Made by a program: the position numbers and the translations under genes. A stretch of 64,000 bases of DNA from CAZYBO01 sp964645205 (GTDB lineage: Bacteria > Pseudomonadota > Alphaproteobacteria > Rickettsiales > SXRF01). Shown one piece after another: positions 42,074-49,123 of the stretch. Position 1 is the stretch's first letter; every line of letters starts with the position of its first letter. The notes under the pieces were generated by a model. It was given only the letters and a program-made list of their open reading frames with translations. It was not told where the DNA came from and searched no databases. The DNA lies in the NCBI GenBank assembly GCA_964645205.1, contig CAZYBO010000002.1, positions 62,001-126,000 of the forward strand, read 5' to 3'.

Positions 42074-43281
42074 ATACCGTCTGTCCCGTGCGCCTGAAGA
42101 AAGGCCGCGACGAAGCCGTGCGCGCCGGGATGCCGTGGATTTACGCGGGCGATATGATCGCCTCCTCTGAGCATTTATCCGTGCCGCCGGGCAGTCTGGT
42201 TTCGATTGAAAATCATAAAGGACAAAATATTGGCATCGGCTATTTCAATCCACGCAACGCGCTTGCCTGCCGCGTACTGGCGCTCGGCACGGAACCCATC
42301 GACACCGCATTTTTCGAGAAAAAAATCCGCCGTGCTTTATCGCTGCGCGAAAAACATTTCCCCGAACTCTATTACCGCCTCGTCCATTCCGAAGCCGATT
42401 TCCTTCCCGGCTTATTGCTCGATCGTTTCGGTGATGTCGTCGTCGCGCAAGTCGGCACGGCAGGCATGGAGCATCTCCAGCCGCTCTGGATGGACGCGCT
42501 GCATAAGGTGATCGCACCCAAAGCCGTAGTGCTGCGCAACGACAATGCCGCACGCACGCTGGAAGGGTTGAAGCAAACAATCTCCATCACTCCCTCCCCC
42601 CTCCCTCTCCCACAAGGGGAGAGGGAAAATAGCTATCTCGTCGAACTCCGCGAAAACGGCTGTACTTATCTCGCCGACCTCCTGCGCGGCCAGAAAACCG
42701 GCTGGTTCTACGACCAGCGCGACAACCGCGCGATGATCGCCGCGCTCGCCAACGGGAAAACCCTGCTCGACGTCTATTCCCACTCCGGTGGGTTCGGCGT
42801 GGTGGCAGCGAAAGCGGGGGCAGATGTTACGCTGGTGGACAGCTCCAAACTCGCGCTGGAACTGGCCGCTAAAACCGCCGTGCTTAACGGTGTAACGCTT
42901 TCCTCCCTGCAAGGCGACGCCATCGACATCATGAAAAATCTCCACGCGGAACATCGGCAATTCGACATCGTCCTCGCCGACCCGCCCGCCTTCGTCAAAA
43001 GCAGGAAAGACATTGAAGCGGGCATGAAAGGCTACGCGAAGATCGCCGGTGCCGCAGCGAAGCTCGTCGCACCTGGCGGCATGCTGTTCATGGCGTCATG
43101 TTCGCACCACGCCACCCGTCCCCGCTTCACGCAGGCTGTGATGGACGGCATTCGCAAGGCGGGATATTCCGCTACCATTGTCAAGCAAACCGGCGCATCC
43201 GCCGACCACCCGAAACACTCTAAACTGGCGCAGAGCGAGTATCTCAAAGGCATACTTGTAAACTTACATCGTCCGTCCTAA
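42070..43281 (+). CDS. RlmI-like class I SAM-dependent rRNA methyltransferase
   Basis: 403 residues from GTG 42070, which overlaps the ABC gene stop (GTGA). The N-terminal PUA-like domain (VRLKKGRDEAVRAGMPWIYA, PPGSLVSIEN) is followed by the SAM domain: GQKTGWFYDQRDNR, LLDVYSHSGGFGVVAAKAG, and the catalytic ADPPAFVKSR and ASCSHH cysteine loop of m5C enzymes. RlmI methylates 23S rRNA C1962 in E. coli. Residues about 174-187 (TPSPLPLPQGEREN) are coded by an inserted palindrome. A longer frame back to 41743 lies in the ABC gene and is rejected. Confidence 0.92.
   Translation: MNTVCPVRLKKGRDEAVRAGMPWIYAGDMIASSEHLSVPPGSLVSIENHKGQNIGIGYFNPRNALACRVLALGTEPIDTAFFEKKIRRALSLREKHFPELYYRLVHSEADFLPGLLLDRFGDVVVAQVGTAGMEHLQPLWMDALHKVIAPKAVVLRNDNAARTLEGLKQTISITPSPLPLPQGERENSYLVELRENGCTYLADLLRGQKTGWFYDQRDNRAMIAALANGKTLLDVYSHSGGFGVVAAKAGADVTLVDSSKLALELAAKTAVLNGVTLSSLQGDAIDIMKNLHAEHRQFDIVLADPPAFVKSRKDIEAGMKGYAKIAGAAAKLVAPGGMLFMASCSHHATRPRFTQAVMDGIRKAGYSATIVKQTGASADHPKHSKLAQSEYLKGILVNLHRPS
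42603..42625. repeat. In-frame palindrome inside the rlmI-like gene
   Basis: Arms CCCTCTCCC / GGGAGAGGG, 9 perfect pairs around a 5-base loop, within a pyrimidine-rich then purine-rich tract (about 42589-42629). Translated as PSPLPLPQGERE in a loop where relatives have no such sequence. It resembles the intergenic hairpins at 1926-1948 and 7512-7538. Confidence 0.85.
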
Positions 43282-43311
43282 GCTGTGCTTCATCAAAAAG
43301 GAGGCTAGCAT

Positions 43312-43815
43312 ATGAGTAAATCACCCACGAAATCCGTTGCCACCCTGCCGTCCGGCCAGCCGGTTGCGGCCAAGCTGCAAACGCTGCTTCAGGACACCTA
43401 CGCCGCGTTCCTGCTCACCCATAACTACCACTGGAACGTCGAAGGCATGCATTTCGTCAGCCTGCACACGTTGTTCGAGCAGCAATACACGGAACTCTTC
43501 GCGGCTATCGATGTCATCGCCGAACGTATCCGTGCGCTTGGCGGCTATTCGCTCGACGGCGAATACAGCGCCGTGGCGAAAAAAATCACTTCCGTCCAGA
43601 ACCCGCTGCACAGCCGCAAGGCGGGCGACAAAGATGCCGTCTCGCGCGAGATGATCGCCAACCTCATCAGCCTCAACCAGCAGGCAGTGGCTTCGGCGCA
43701 GGACGTGAAAAAAGCCGCGACCAAAGCGGGTGACGACGAAACGGTTGACCTTACGGTGGAGCGTATTACTGTGCACCAGAAGGCGCTGTGGATGCTCGGC
43801 AGCCTGCTGAAATAA
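43312..43815 (+). CDS. dps: Dps-family ferritin-like DNA-protecting protein
   Basis: 167 residues, preceded by a strong AAAGGAGG site. The dimer-interface ferroxidase ligands are present: H40 in LTHNYHWNVEG, H52 in SLHTLFEQQY, and D67 and E71 in AIDVIAERIRALGG, with the same spacing as in E. coli Dps. It oxidises and stores iron with hydrogen peroxide and protects DNA. The lysine-containing N-terminus (SKSPTKSVATLPSG) may contact DNA. It is followed after 16 bases by mscL. Confidence 0.94.
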   Translation: MSKSPTKSVATLPSGQPVAAKLQTLLQDTYAAFLLTHNYHWNVEGMHFVSLHTLFEQQYTELFAAIDVIAERIRALGGYSLDGEYSAVAKKITSVQNPLHSRKAGDKDAVSREMIANLISLNQQAVASAQDVKKAATKAGDDETVDLTVERITVHQKALWMLGSLLK

Positions 43816-43831
43816 AAATTTGGGGAAAGCT

Positions 43832-44236
43832 ATGCTGGGAGAATTCAAGCAGTTCATCGCGCGCGGCAACGTCATGGACCTCGCGGTGGGGATCATCATG
43901 GGCGCGGCGTTCACCGGCATCGTCAATTCGCTGGTCAACGACATCATCATGCCGCCCATCGGCAAAATCACCGGCGGGCTTGATTTCTCCAACTATTTCA
44001 TCAACCTCTCCGGCGGCGAATACGCCACGCTGAAAGCCGCCAAGGACGCGGGCGCCGCCACCGTCAATTACGGCATCTTCCTCAACCAGTCGCTCAATTT
44101 CCTGATCGTGTCGTTTGCGGTATTCATGCTGGTCAAACAGGTCAACCGCCTGCGCAAGCAGCAAGACGCCGCTCCTGCCGTGCCGCCGAAATCAGAATTG
44201 TTGCTCGCTGAAATCCGCGATTTACTGAAGAAGTAA
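43832..44236 (+). CDS. mscL: Large-conductance mechanosensitive channel
   Basis: 134 residues from ATG 43832, with GGGGAAAG upstream. The start FKQFIARGNVMDLAVGIIMG is the amphipathic helix plus TM1; NSLVNDIIMPPIGKI completes the pore segment. TM2 is about SLNFLIVSFAVFMLVKQVN, followed by the C-terminal helix ending LLLAEIRDLLKK. It opens on hypo-osmotic shock to release solutes. The 3' end overlaps putA convergently by 15 bases. Confidence 0.98.
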   Translation: MLGEFKQFIARGNVMDLAVGIIMGAAFTGIVNSLVNDIIMPPIGKITGGLDFSNYFINLSGGEYATLKAAKDAGAATVNYGIFLNQSLNFLIVSFAVFMLVKQVNRLRKQQDAAPAVPPKSELLLAEIRDLLKK

Positions 44237-47200
44237 CGCGAGGTTGCCGCCGATGGCCGCCGTGTTGCTGGTCACCGTGCGCTCGGTGAGGAATTTCAGC
44301 AGATAATGCGCCCCGCCCGCTTTCGGCCCCGTGCCCGAAAGCCCTTCGCCGCCGAAGGGCTGCACGCCCACGGTTGCGCCGATCATGCTGCGGTTGACAT
44401 AGACATTGCCCGCGCGGATGCGTGACGTAAACAAACGCACATGTTCCTCGATACGGCTATGGATGCCAAACGTCAGCCCGTAGCCGCTACGGTTGATCGC
44501 ATCTGGCAGGCTTGCTATCGCGGAGGCCTTAAAGCGGATGAGATGCAACACAGAGCCGAATACTTCCTTTTCTAGTATGTCGATGGAAGCGATTTCAAAT
44601 AGATGAGGCGCAATAAAAAGCCCACCTTTCATCGTGGATTCCGGGTTCGTAACGGTTGCCAGTAGCTTGGCCTCCGCTTTCATGCGCTCGATATGGCGGG
44701 TGAGCAGGGCGTGTGCATCGCGGTCAATTACGCGGCCAATATCAGTGGAAAATGCGAGCGGATCGCCCAGCGCCATATCCGCCATCGCTCCAGCAAGCAT
44801 GGCGATTAACGCGTCGGCAATATCCTCCTGCACGTAAAGCACGCGCAGGGACGAGCAACGCTGCCCTGCGCTGCCGAACGCCGAAAGCACGATGTCGTCT
44901 ACCGCTTGTTCTATCAGCGCGGAGCTGTCCACCACCATGCAATTCAACCCGCCGGTTTCCGCGATGAACGGCACGATAGCGCCGTCACGTGCGGCCAGTG
45001 CGCGGTTGATCGCGCGCGCCGTTTCAAACGAGCCGGTGAACACCACGCCCTTTACCCGCGCATCTTCTACCAGCGCCGCGCCGATAGTTTCGCCCCTGCC
45101 CGGCGCCAGTTGCAACACACTGCGCGGGATACCGGCGCGGTGCATGAGCGCAACCATCCATGCGGCGATGGCAGGCGTCTGTTCGGCAGGTTTGGCGATG
45201 GCGCAATTGCCGGTGGCGAGCGCGGCAGCTATCTGCCCGGTGAAAATCGCCAGCGGAAAATTCCATGGGCTGATGCAGCAGAACACGCCGCGCGGGTGCA
45301 TCTCTGCGCGGTTGCTTTCGCCGGTAGGCCCTGCCAGGGTTTCTGCACGCATAAGTACCTTCGCCTGCTGCGCGTAATAGCGGCAATAATCGGCTGCCTC
45401 GCGCACTTCCGCGATGCCGTCTGCAACCGTTTTACCCGCTTCATGCGCGAGCAGGCACACGGCTTCTTCCATGCGAGCTTCCAGCGCGTCTGCGACCGAC
45501 TCCAGCAACGACGCGCGCGCCTCTACCGGTGTTTGCGACCACGCAGAAAACGCCGCGCATGCGGTATCGAGCATTGGCGATATGTCTGAAATGTCGGCAA
45601 CGGATTCCGGTTTGTTCCGCGCGCACGCGGCGAGCGAGCGTTGCAGCGCCACCACCATCGCCAGATTGCCGAGGTCGCGGCCTGAGGAATTTTTTCGTGC
45701 GCCGTAGAGATCGCGCGGTAACGGGATAGCGGCTTCGTCCGCATCGCATGCGAGTTGCGCTTTGGCTACCGGGTTTTCCAGCAATCGCTCAAGCGAAATA
45801 TCCTCGTCCATCAGAAGGTGCACAAACGAGCTGTTGGCACTGTTTTCCAGCAGCCTGCGGATGAGATAGGCGAGCAGATCCCTGTGCGTGCCCACCGGCG
45901 CGTAAATGCGGCAGCGATGACGTTCCACCGCCTTGTCGTGCAACGCCTCGCCCATGCCATGCAGACGTTGGAATTCAAACGTCTCGACGCCATAGCGCCC
46001 CGCCAGCGCCTCGATGGACGCCACGGTGCGCGCGTTGTGCGTGCCGAATTGCGGGTAAAAGCAATCGGCGTTGCGAAAGATTTTATCGACGCAGGCGAGC
46101 ATGGAAAGGTCGGTATATTCCTTGCGCGTGAACACGGGATATGACGGAAGCCCCTGCAATTGCGCCGCCTTGATTTCCGCATCCCAGTATGCGCCCTTGA
46201 CCAGGCGCAGCGGCATTTTTTTATTATGGCGGCGCGACAGGTCGCACAGGAAATCGATCAGCGCGGGCGCACGTTTCTGGTAGGCCTGCACCACGAAGCC
46301 CAACCCTTCCCAGCCCGCCAGTTCCGGGTCGGCGAACAGGTCGGCGAACACCAGCATTTCGATGTCGAGCCGGGTGGATTCCTCCGCGTCGATCGCCACC
46401 GTGAGGTTGTGCGTTTTCGCCAGCAGCACGATCTCTTTCAGTCGCGGCAACAGTTCGCCCATCACGCGCGCATGTTGCGTAAGCTGGTAGCGCGGGTGTA
46501 GCGCCGAGAGCTTGATGGAAATACCCGGCGCGTCATAAAGCGGCAGGCCTTTAGCCTGCGCACCGAGGCGGGCGATGGCGTGGCGGTAGGCGTCCACGTA
46601 GGCTTCCGCCTGCGCCTGCGTGCGCGCGCCCTCGCCCAGAATATCGTAGGAAAAACGGAAGCCTTTCTGCGACCACGGCGCGGCGTTCTGCATCGCGCTT
46701 TCGATGGTTTCGCCGAGCACGAACTGCCCGCCGACGAAGCGCATCGCCGCCTTCAGCGCCTCGCGGATGACCGGCTCGCCAAGCCGCGACGTCAGGCTGC
46801 CGAGCACCGACGGCGCGTCGTTCAGCCGCACGATTTTTCCGGTCAGCAGCAATCCCCAGCTCGACGCGTTGACAAAAAACGATTCGCTTTTGCCCAGATG
46901 CCGCTCCCATTGCGCGCCGCCGAGCTTGTCGTGGATGAGCGCGTCGGCGGTGGCTGCGTCGGGGATGCGCAGCAGCGCTTCGGCAAGGCACATGATCGCC
47001 ACGCCCTCACGCGTATCCAGCCCGTATTCCTGCAAAAACGCCTCGATACCGCCCTGCGCAGGCCGCGCGCGCAACGTATCCACATAGGCCGACGTCGCTT
47101 CCGCGATCGCCCCGTCCAGCGCGGAAAGCGCGGATACCGCCGCCAGTAGCCGCTGCACCGCCTCCCGTTCGTCCATAAACGCCGCCGCGCTCACGCGCAA

Positions 47201-47248
47201 ATGCGATTCGGTGGCAAGGGCGGCAAAATCGGGTGCGTCAGGCGGCAT
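44222..47248 (-). CDS. putA: Bifunctional proline dehydrogenase/P5C dehydrogenase
   Basis: 1008 residues from ATG 47248, the size of minimalist PutA: the ribbon-helix-helix DNA-binding domain of the E. coli protein is missing, so it should not repress its own gene. The FAD-dependent proline dehydrogenase barrel (about residues 150-470) has SALHPRYQLTQHARVM, LRLVKGAYWDAEIK and FGTHNARTVASIEA. The aldehyde dehydrogenase part has FISPWNFPLAI-type CCISPWNFPLAIFTG, VFTGSFETARAI and catalytic C798 in GSAGQRCSSLRV. It oxidises proline to glutamate, which NAD-GDH can deaminate. A tRNA gene lies upstream on the other strand. Confidence 0.97.
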   Translation of the reverse strand: MPPDAPDFAALATESHLRVSAAAFMDEREAVQRLLAAVSALSALDGAIAEATSAYVDTLRARPAQGGIEAFLQEYGLDTREGVAIMCLAEALLRIPDAATADALIHDKLGGAQWERHLGKSESFFVNASSWGLLLTGKIVRLNDAPSVLGSLTSRLGEPVIREALKAAMRFVGGQFVLGETIESAMQNAAPWSQKGFRFSYDILGEGARTQAQAEAYVDAYRHAIARLGAQAKGLPLYDAPGISIKLSALHPRYQLTQHARVMGELLPRLKEIVLLAKTHNLTVAIDAEESTRLDIEMLVFADLFADPELAGWEGLGFVVQAYQKRAPALIDFLCDLSRRHNKKMPLRLVKGAYWDAEIKAAQLQGLPSYPVFTRKEYTDLSMLACVDKIFRNADCFYPQFGTHNARTVASIEALAGRYGVETFEFQRLHGMGEALHDKAVERHRCRIYAPVGTHRDLLAYLIRRLLENSANSSFVHLLMDEDISLERLLENPVAKAQLACDADEAAIPLPRDLYGARKNSSGRDLGNLAMVVALQRSLAACARNKPESVADISDISPMLDTACAAFSAWSQTPVEARASLLESVADALEARMEEAVCLLAHEAGKTVADGIAEVREAADYCRYYAQQAKVLMRAETLAGPTGESNRAEMHPRGVFCCISPWNFPLAIFTGQIAAALATGNCAIAKPAEQTPAIAAWMVALMHRAGIPRSVLQLAPGRGETIGAALVEDARVKGVVFTGSFETARAINRALAARDGAIVPFIAETGGLNCMVVDSSALIEQAVDDIVLSAFGSAGQRCSSLRVLYVQEDIADALIAMLAGAMADMALGDPLAFSTDIGRVIDRDAHALLTRHIERMKAEAKLLATVTNPESTMKGGLFIAPHLFEIASIDILEKEVFGSVLHLIRFKASAIASLPDAINRSGYGLTFGIHSRIEEHVRLFTSRIRAGNVYVNRSMIGATVGVQPFGGEGLSGTGPKAGGAHYLLKFLTERTVTSNTAAIGGNLALLLQ

Positions 47249-47321
47249 GATTAGCGAGTAATAATCGCAAGTGAGGGTTGAAACAACCAAAACAATAGCT
47301 TAAACCATCATGGCGCATCAC

Positions 47322-47398
47322 GGAGCCGTAGCTCAGCAGGATAGAGCACCTGATTCCTAATCAGGGGGTCGTGGGTTCGAATCCCGCCGGTTCCGCCA
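47322..47398 (+). tRNA. tRNA-Arg (anticodon CCU)
   Basis: A complete 77-base cloverleaf with encoded CCA. The acceptor stem GGAGCCG pairs with CGGTTCC (one G-T). The anticodon arm is CCTGA-TTCCTAA-TCAGG, giving anticodon CCT, read as AGG codons of arginine. The T arm is GTGGG-TTCGAAT-CCCGC. The GIY-YIG islet starts directly after CCA. Confidence 0.97.
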
Positions 47399-47400
47399 CC

Positions 47401-47498
47401 CTACGCCTTCGGCTTCGGGTGGCAGGCCACCTTTGGCCTGACGCACGAAGGCGATTTTAGGCGTAGGAGTGTCGCCCGGAGCTTTAGCGTAGGGGGAC
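47401..47498 (+). other. Structured leader between tRNA-Arg and the GIY-YIG gene
   Basis: The 111 bases between the tRNA and the nuclease gene have nested inverted repeats: CTACGCCT (47401-47408) with AGGCGTAG (47459-47466); inside it CAGGCCA (47423-47429) with TGGCCTG (47434-47440); then GTCGCCC (47471-47477) with GGGGGAC (47492-47498, 6 of 7). The layout could be a folded RNA or the ends of a mobile element. Similar tRNA-hairpin-GIY-YIG arrangements occur in other genomes, to my recollection. Confidence 0.65.
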
Positions 47499-47509
47499 TG
47501 GAGCAACAC

Positions 47510-47722
47510 ATGTGGTATGTCTACTTTCTAGAATTGAGCAATGCTGCTATTTACGTGGGATCAACTCCCGACCTGAAACGGCGTTTTGAATCTCACCAAA
47601 AAGGACAGGTACAATCCACCAAGGCTTTCGTGCCGATGAAATTAAAATCCTATGTTGCAGTCGAAAATGTAAATTTCGACGTTTATAATTTGTTCTTACC
47701 TTTCGATAGTGATATTAATTGA
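47510..47722 (+). pseudogene. Truncated GIY-YIG endonuclease-like protein
   Basis: 70 codons from ATG 47510. The N-terminal half is a good match to small YhbQ-type GIY-YIG proteins: MWYVYFLELS, IYVGSTPDLKRRFESHQKG and QVQSTKAFVPMKLKSYVAVE. After SYVAVEN the family pattern (E...L..YLKSGSG) stops, and an unrelated AT-rich tail (NVNFDVYNLFLPFDSDIN) follows. The catalytic Glu-containing helix is therefore missing, and the protein should be inactive. The change point, near 47660, also marks the start of AT-rich sequence, as if other DNA had joined there. The next gene starts 3 bases later. Confidence 0.75.
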
Positions 47723-47725
47723 TCT

Positions 47726-48325
47726 ATGAAAACAAAACGTTATTCAGACACACTCAAAACTGGCAATCGTTTGCTAGAACTCAGTTTCGACGGCTCCGAT
47801 GAAGTCGGAAAAGAAAATCCAGAATCCACTAATGTCATTCTTCGCTGCTTAAAAAAGAGTAACGAGGTTTGGGTAAAAAACCTTGGCAATATTCCTATGC
47901 CCGACGGTGCTTGGCATGGCCCTAAATTAATCGCTGCCTATAAAAATAGATTTTTTGTAGCTGCTGCAAATCGGCTGATGGAAGTGAATATTGAAAATGG
48001 CGAAGTTAAATGGGAAATCCAAACTGGGAATACTCCTATTTATAATGTTCTTCTTGCTGAAGGTTCAAAGCAAATAATAGTTCGCAATGGGTATTATAAG
48101 TTTAAACACCCGCAAGGTATGTCCAATATAGCTGCCTATAGTTTTGATGGGGTAGAGAATTGGCGATGCAAATTAGAAGGTGATGATGTTTTTGCTAATC
48201 CTCCGTATTTTGCCAAAAAAAGCATATTGCATAAAAGTAAATTGCGAGCTGGCACTTGGCAGAGTTTTGATTGTCAAATTGATGAAAATACAGGAAAGAT
48301 TTTAGACCGCGAATTCACTAAGTAG
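47726..48325 (+). CDS. AT-rich orphan protein, 199 residues, beta-propeller-like
   Basis: No signal peptide or membrane helix. Repeated strands of the kind seen in PQQ/WD-like blades are visible: NRLLELSFDGSDEVG, AAANRLMEVNIENGEVKWEI, SNIAAYSFDGVENWRCKLEG. No family is recognised. Base and codon use are clearly more AT-rich than in neighbouring genes, with many AAA, ATT and TTT codons, and there is no good ribosome binding site apart from coupling to the truncated GIY-YIG frame 3 bases upstream. It is probably a recent acquisition, and could be a fragment of a longer propeller protein. Confidence 0.6.
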   Translation: MKTKRYSDTLKTGNRLLELSFDGSDEVGKENPESTNVILRCLKKSNEVWVKNLGNIPMPDGAWHGPKLIAAYKNRFFVAAANRLMEVNIENGEVKWEIQTGNTPIYNVLLAEGSKQIIVRNGYYKFKHPQGMSNIAAYSFDGVENWRCKLEGDDVFANPPYFAKKSILHKSKLRAGTWQSFDCQIDENTGKILDREFTK

Positions 48326-48445
48326 ATAAACTGGGAATTTCATAATAATTGCCTGATTCTTTCGAAAATCGTCAACTAAGGCTCGCCATTTTTCCAAATA
48401 CGCCGCAGATTCGCAGAAATCTTGGATTTGACTGCTTCCCAAGCA

Positions 48446-48480
48446 CCCAATTAGTTGATTGGGCGGTTTGTATACAACCG
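48446..48480. terminator. Inverted repeats between the islet and tonB
   Basis: Two adjacent palindromes: CCCAAT (48446-48451) with ATTGGG (48458-48463), and CGGTT/AACCG flanking GTATAC (48464-48480). They fill the convergent gap of 159 bases and may terminate either transcript or mark the right end of the acquired islet. Confidence 0.35.
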
Positions 48481-48484
48481 CTCC

Positions 48485-49114
48485 CTACTCCAGCCTAAAT
48501 TCTATCGGCACCATTACCTGCGCTTCGACGGTTTCGTCGCCGCGTTTGGCGGGGATGAATTTCCAGCGTGAAACGGCGTCTCTGGCGGATGCGTCGAGCA
48601 GGGCGAAGCCGCTGCTTTCTTCCACGGTCACGGTTTTGGCGGAGCCGTCCTCACGGACTACGACGCTCAGCATCACGCTGCCTTCCATGGCACGACGTCT
48701 GGCCTGAGCCGGATAATCGGGCGCGGGGTTGCGGAGGTAGGCGGCATCGAATTGCGGGGTAGTGGTGACCATCTGCGCGGATGCTTTCGCGGCGGAACCG
48801 CTCCCGGCGGCTGGGCTCAGCGCGGCAAATTCCTGCGCGCTGCGTTGGGGTTCGGCTTTTTGCGGGAGTTGCGCCGGTTCCTTGCGGGCGGCGGGTTTTT
48901 CCGTCGCGGGCGTTGGCGCTGCCGCTTCGGGTTTCGGTTCGCTGATGCCGGGGGCGGCCGAGGCGACCAGCGTTACCACGATCATCTGCTGCGGCATGAT
49001 GTCCACCGGCGCGGCGGGGGATAAGAACCACACGCCCAAAAGTGCATGAAGGGCGACGGAACCCCCGATCGCCCTCATGGTAGAGGAATCTTTTATGGAG
49101 AGAGACCTGTTCAC
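48485..49114 (-). CDS. TonB-like energy transducer
   Basis: 209 residues from GTG 49114, which has AGGA overlapping the receptor stop codon; ATG 49078 is an alternative. One N-terminal membrane helix (AIGGSVALHALLGVWFL) is followed by a long Pro/Ala/Lys/Glu-rich periplasmic linker (about residues 50-120) and a C-terminal TonB domain: YPAQARRRAMEGSVMLSVV, VREDGSAKTVTVEESSGFAL, AVSRWKFIPAKRGDE. It transmits the proton-motive force to outer-membrane receptors. It starts 9 bases after the receptor gene, so it is probably dedicated to it. exbB and exbD are not in the window. Confidence 0.92.
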   Translation of the reverse strand: MNRSLSIKDSSTMRAIGGSVALHALLGVWFLSPAAPVDIMPQQMIVVTLVASAAPGISEPKPEAAAPTPATEKPAARKEPAQLPQKAEPQRSAQEFAALSPAAGSGSAAKASAQMVTTTPQFDAAYLRNPAPDYPAQARRRAMEGSVMLSVVVREDGSAKTVTVEESSGFALLDASARDAVSRWKFIPAKRGDETVEAQVMVPIEFRLE

Positions 49115-49123
49115 CGCATCATC

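Noticed and set aside
47399..48484. Integrase-type island with a duplicated tRNA 3' end
   Set aside because: No integrase gene and no repeat of the tRNA 3' end was found at the right side.
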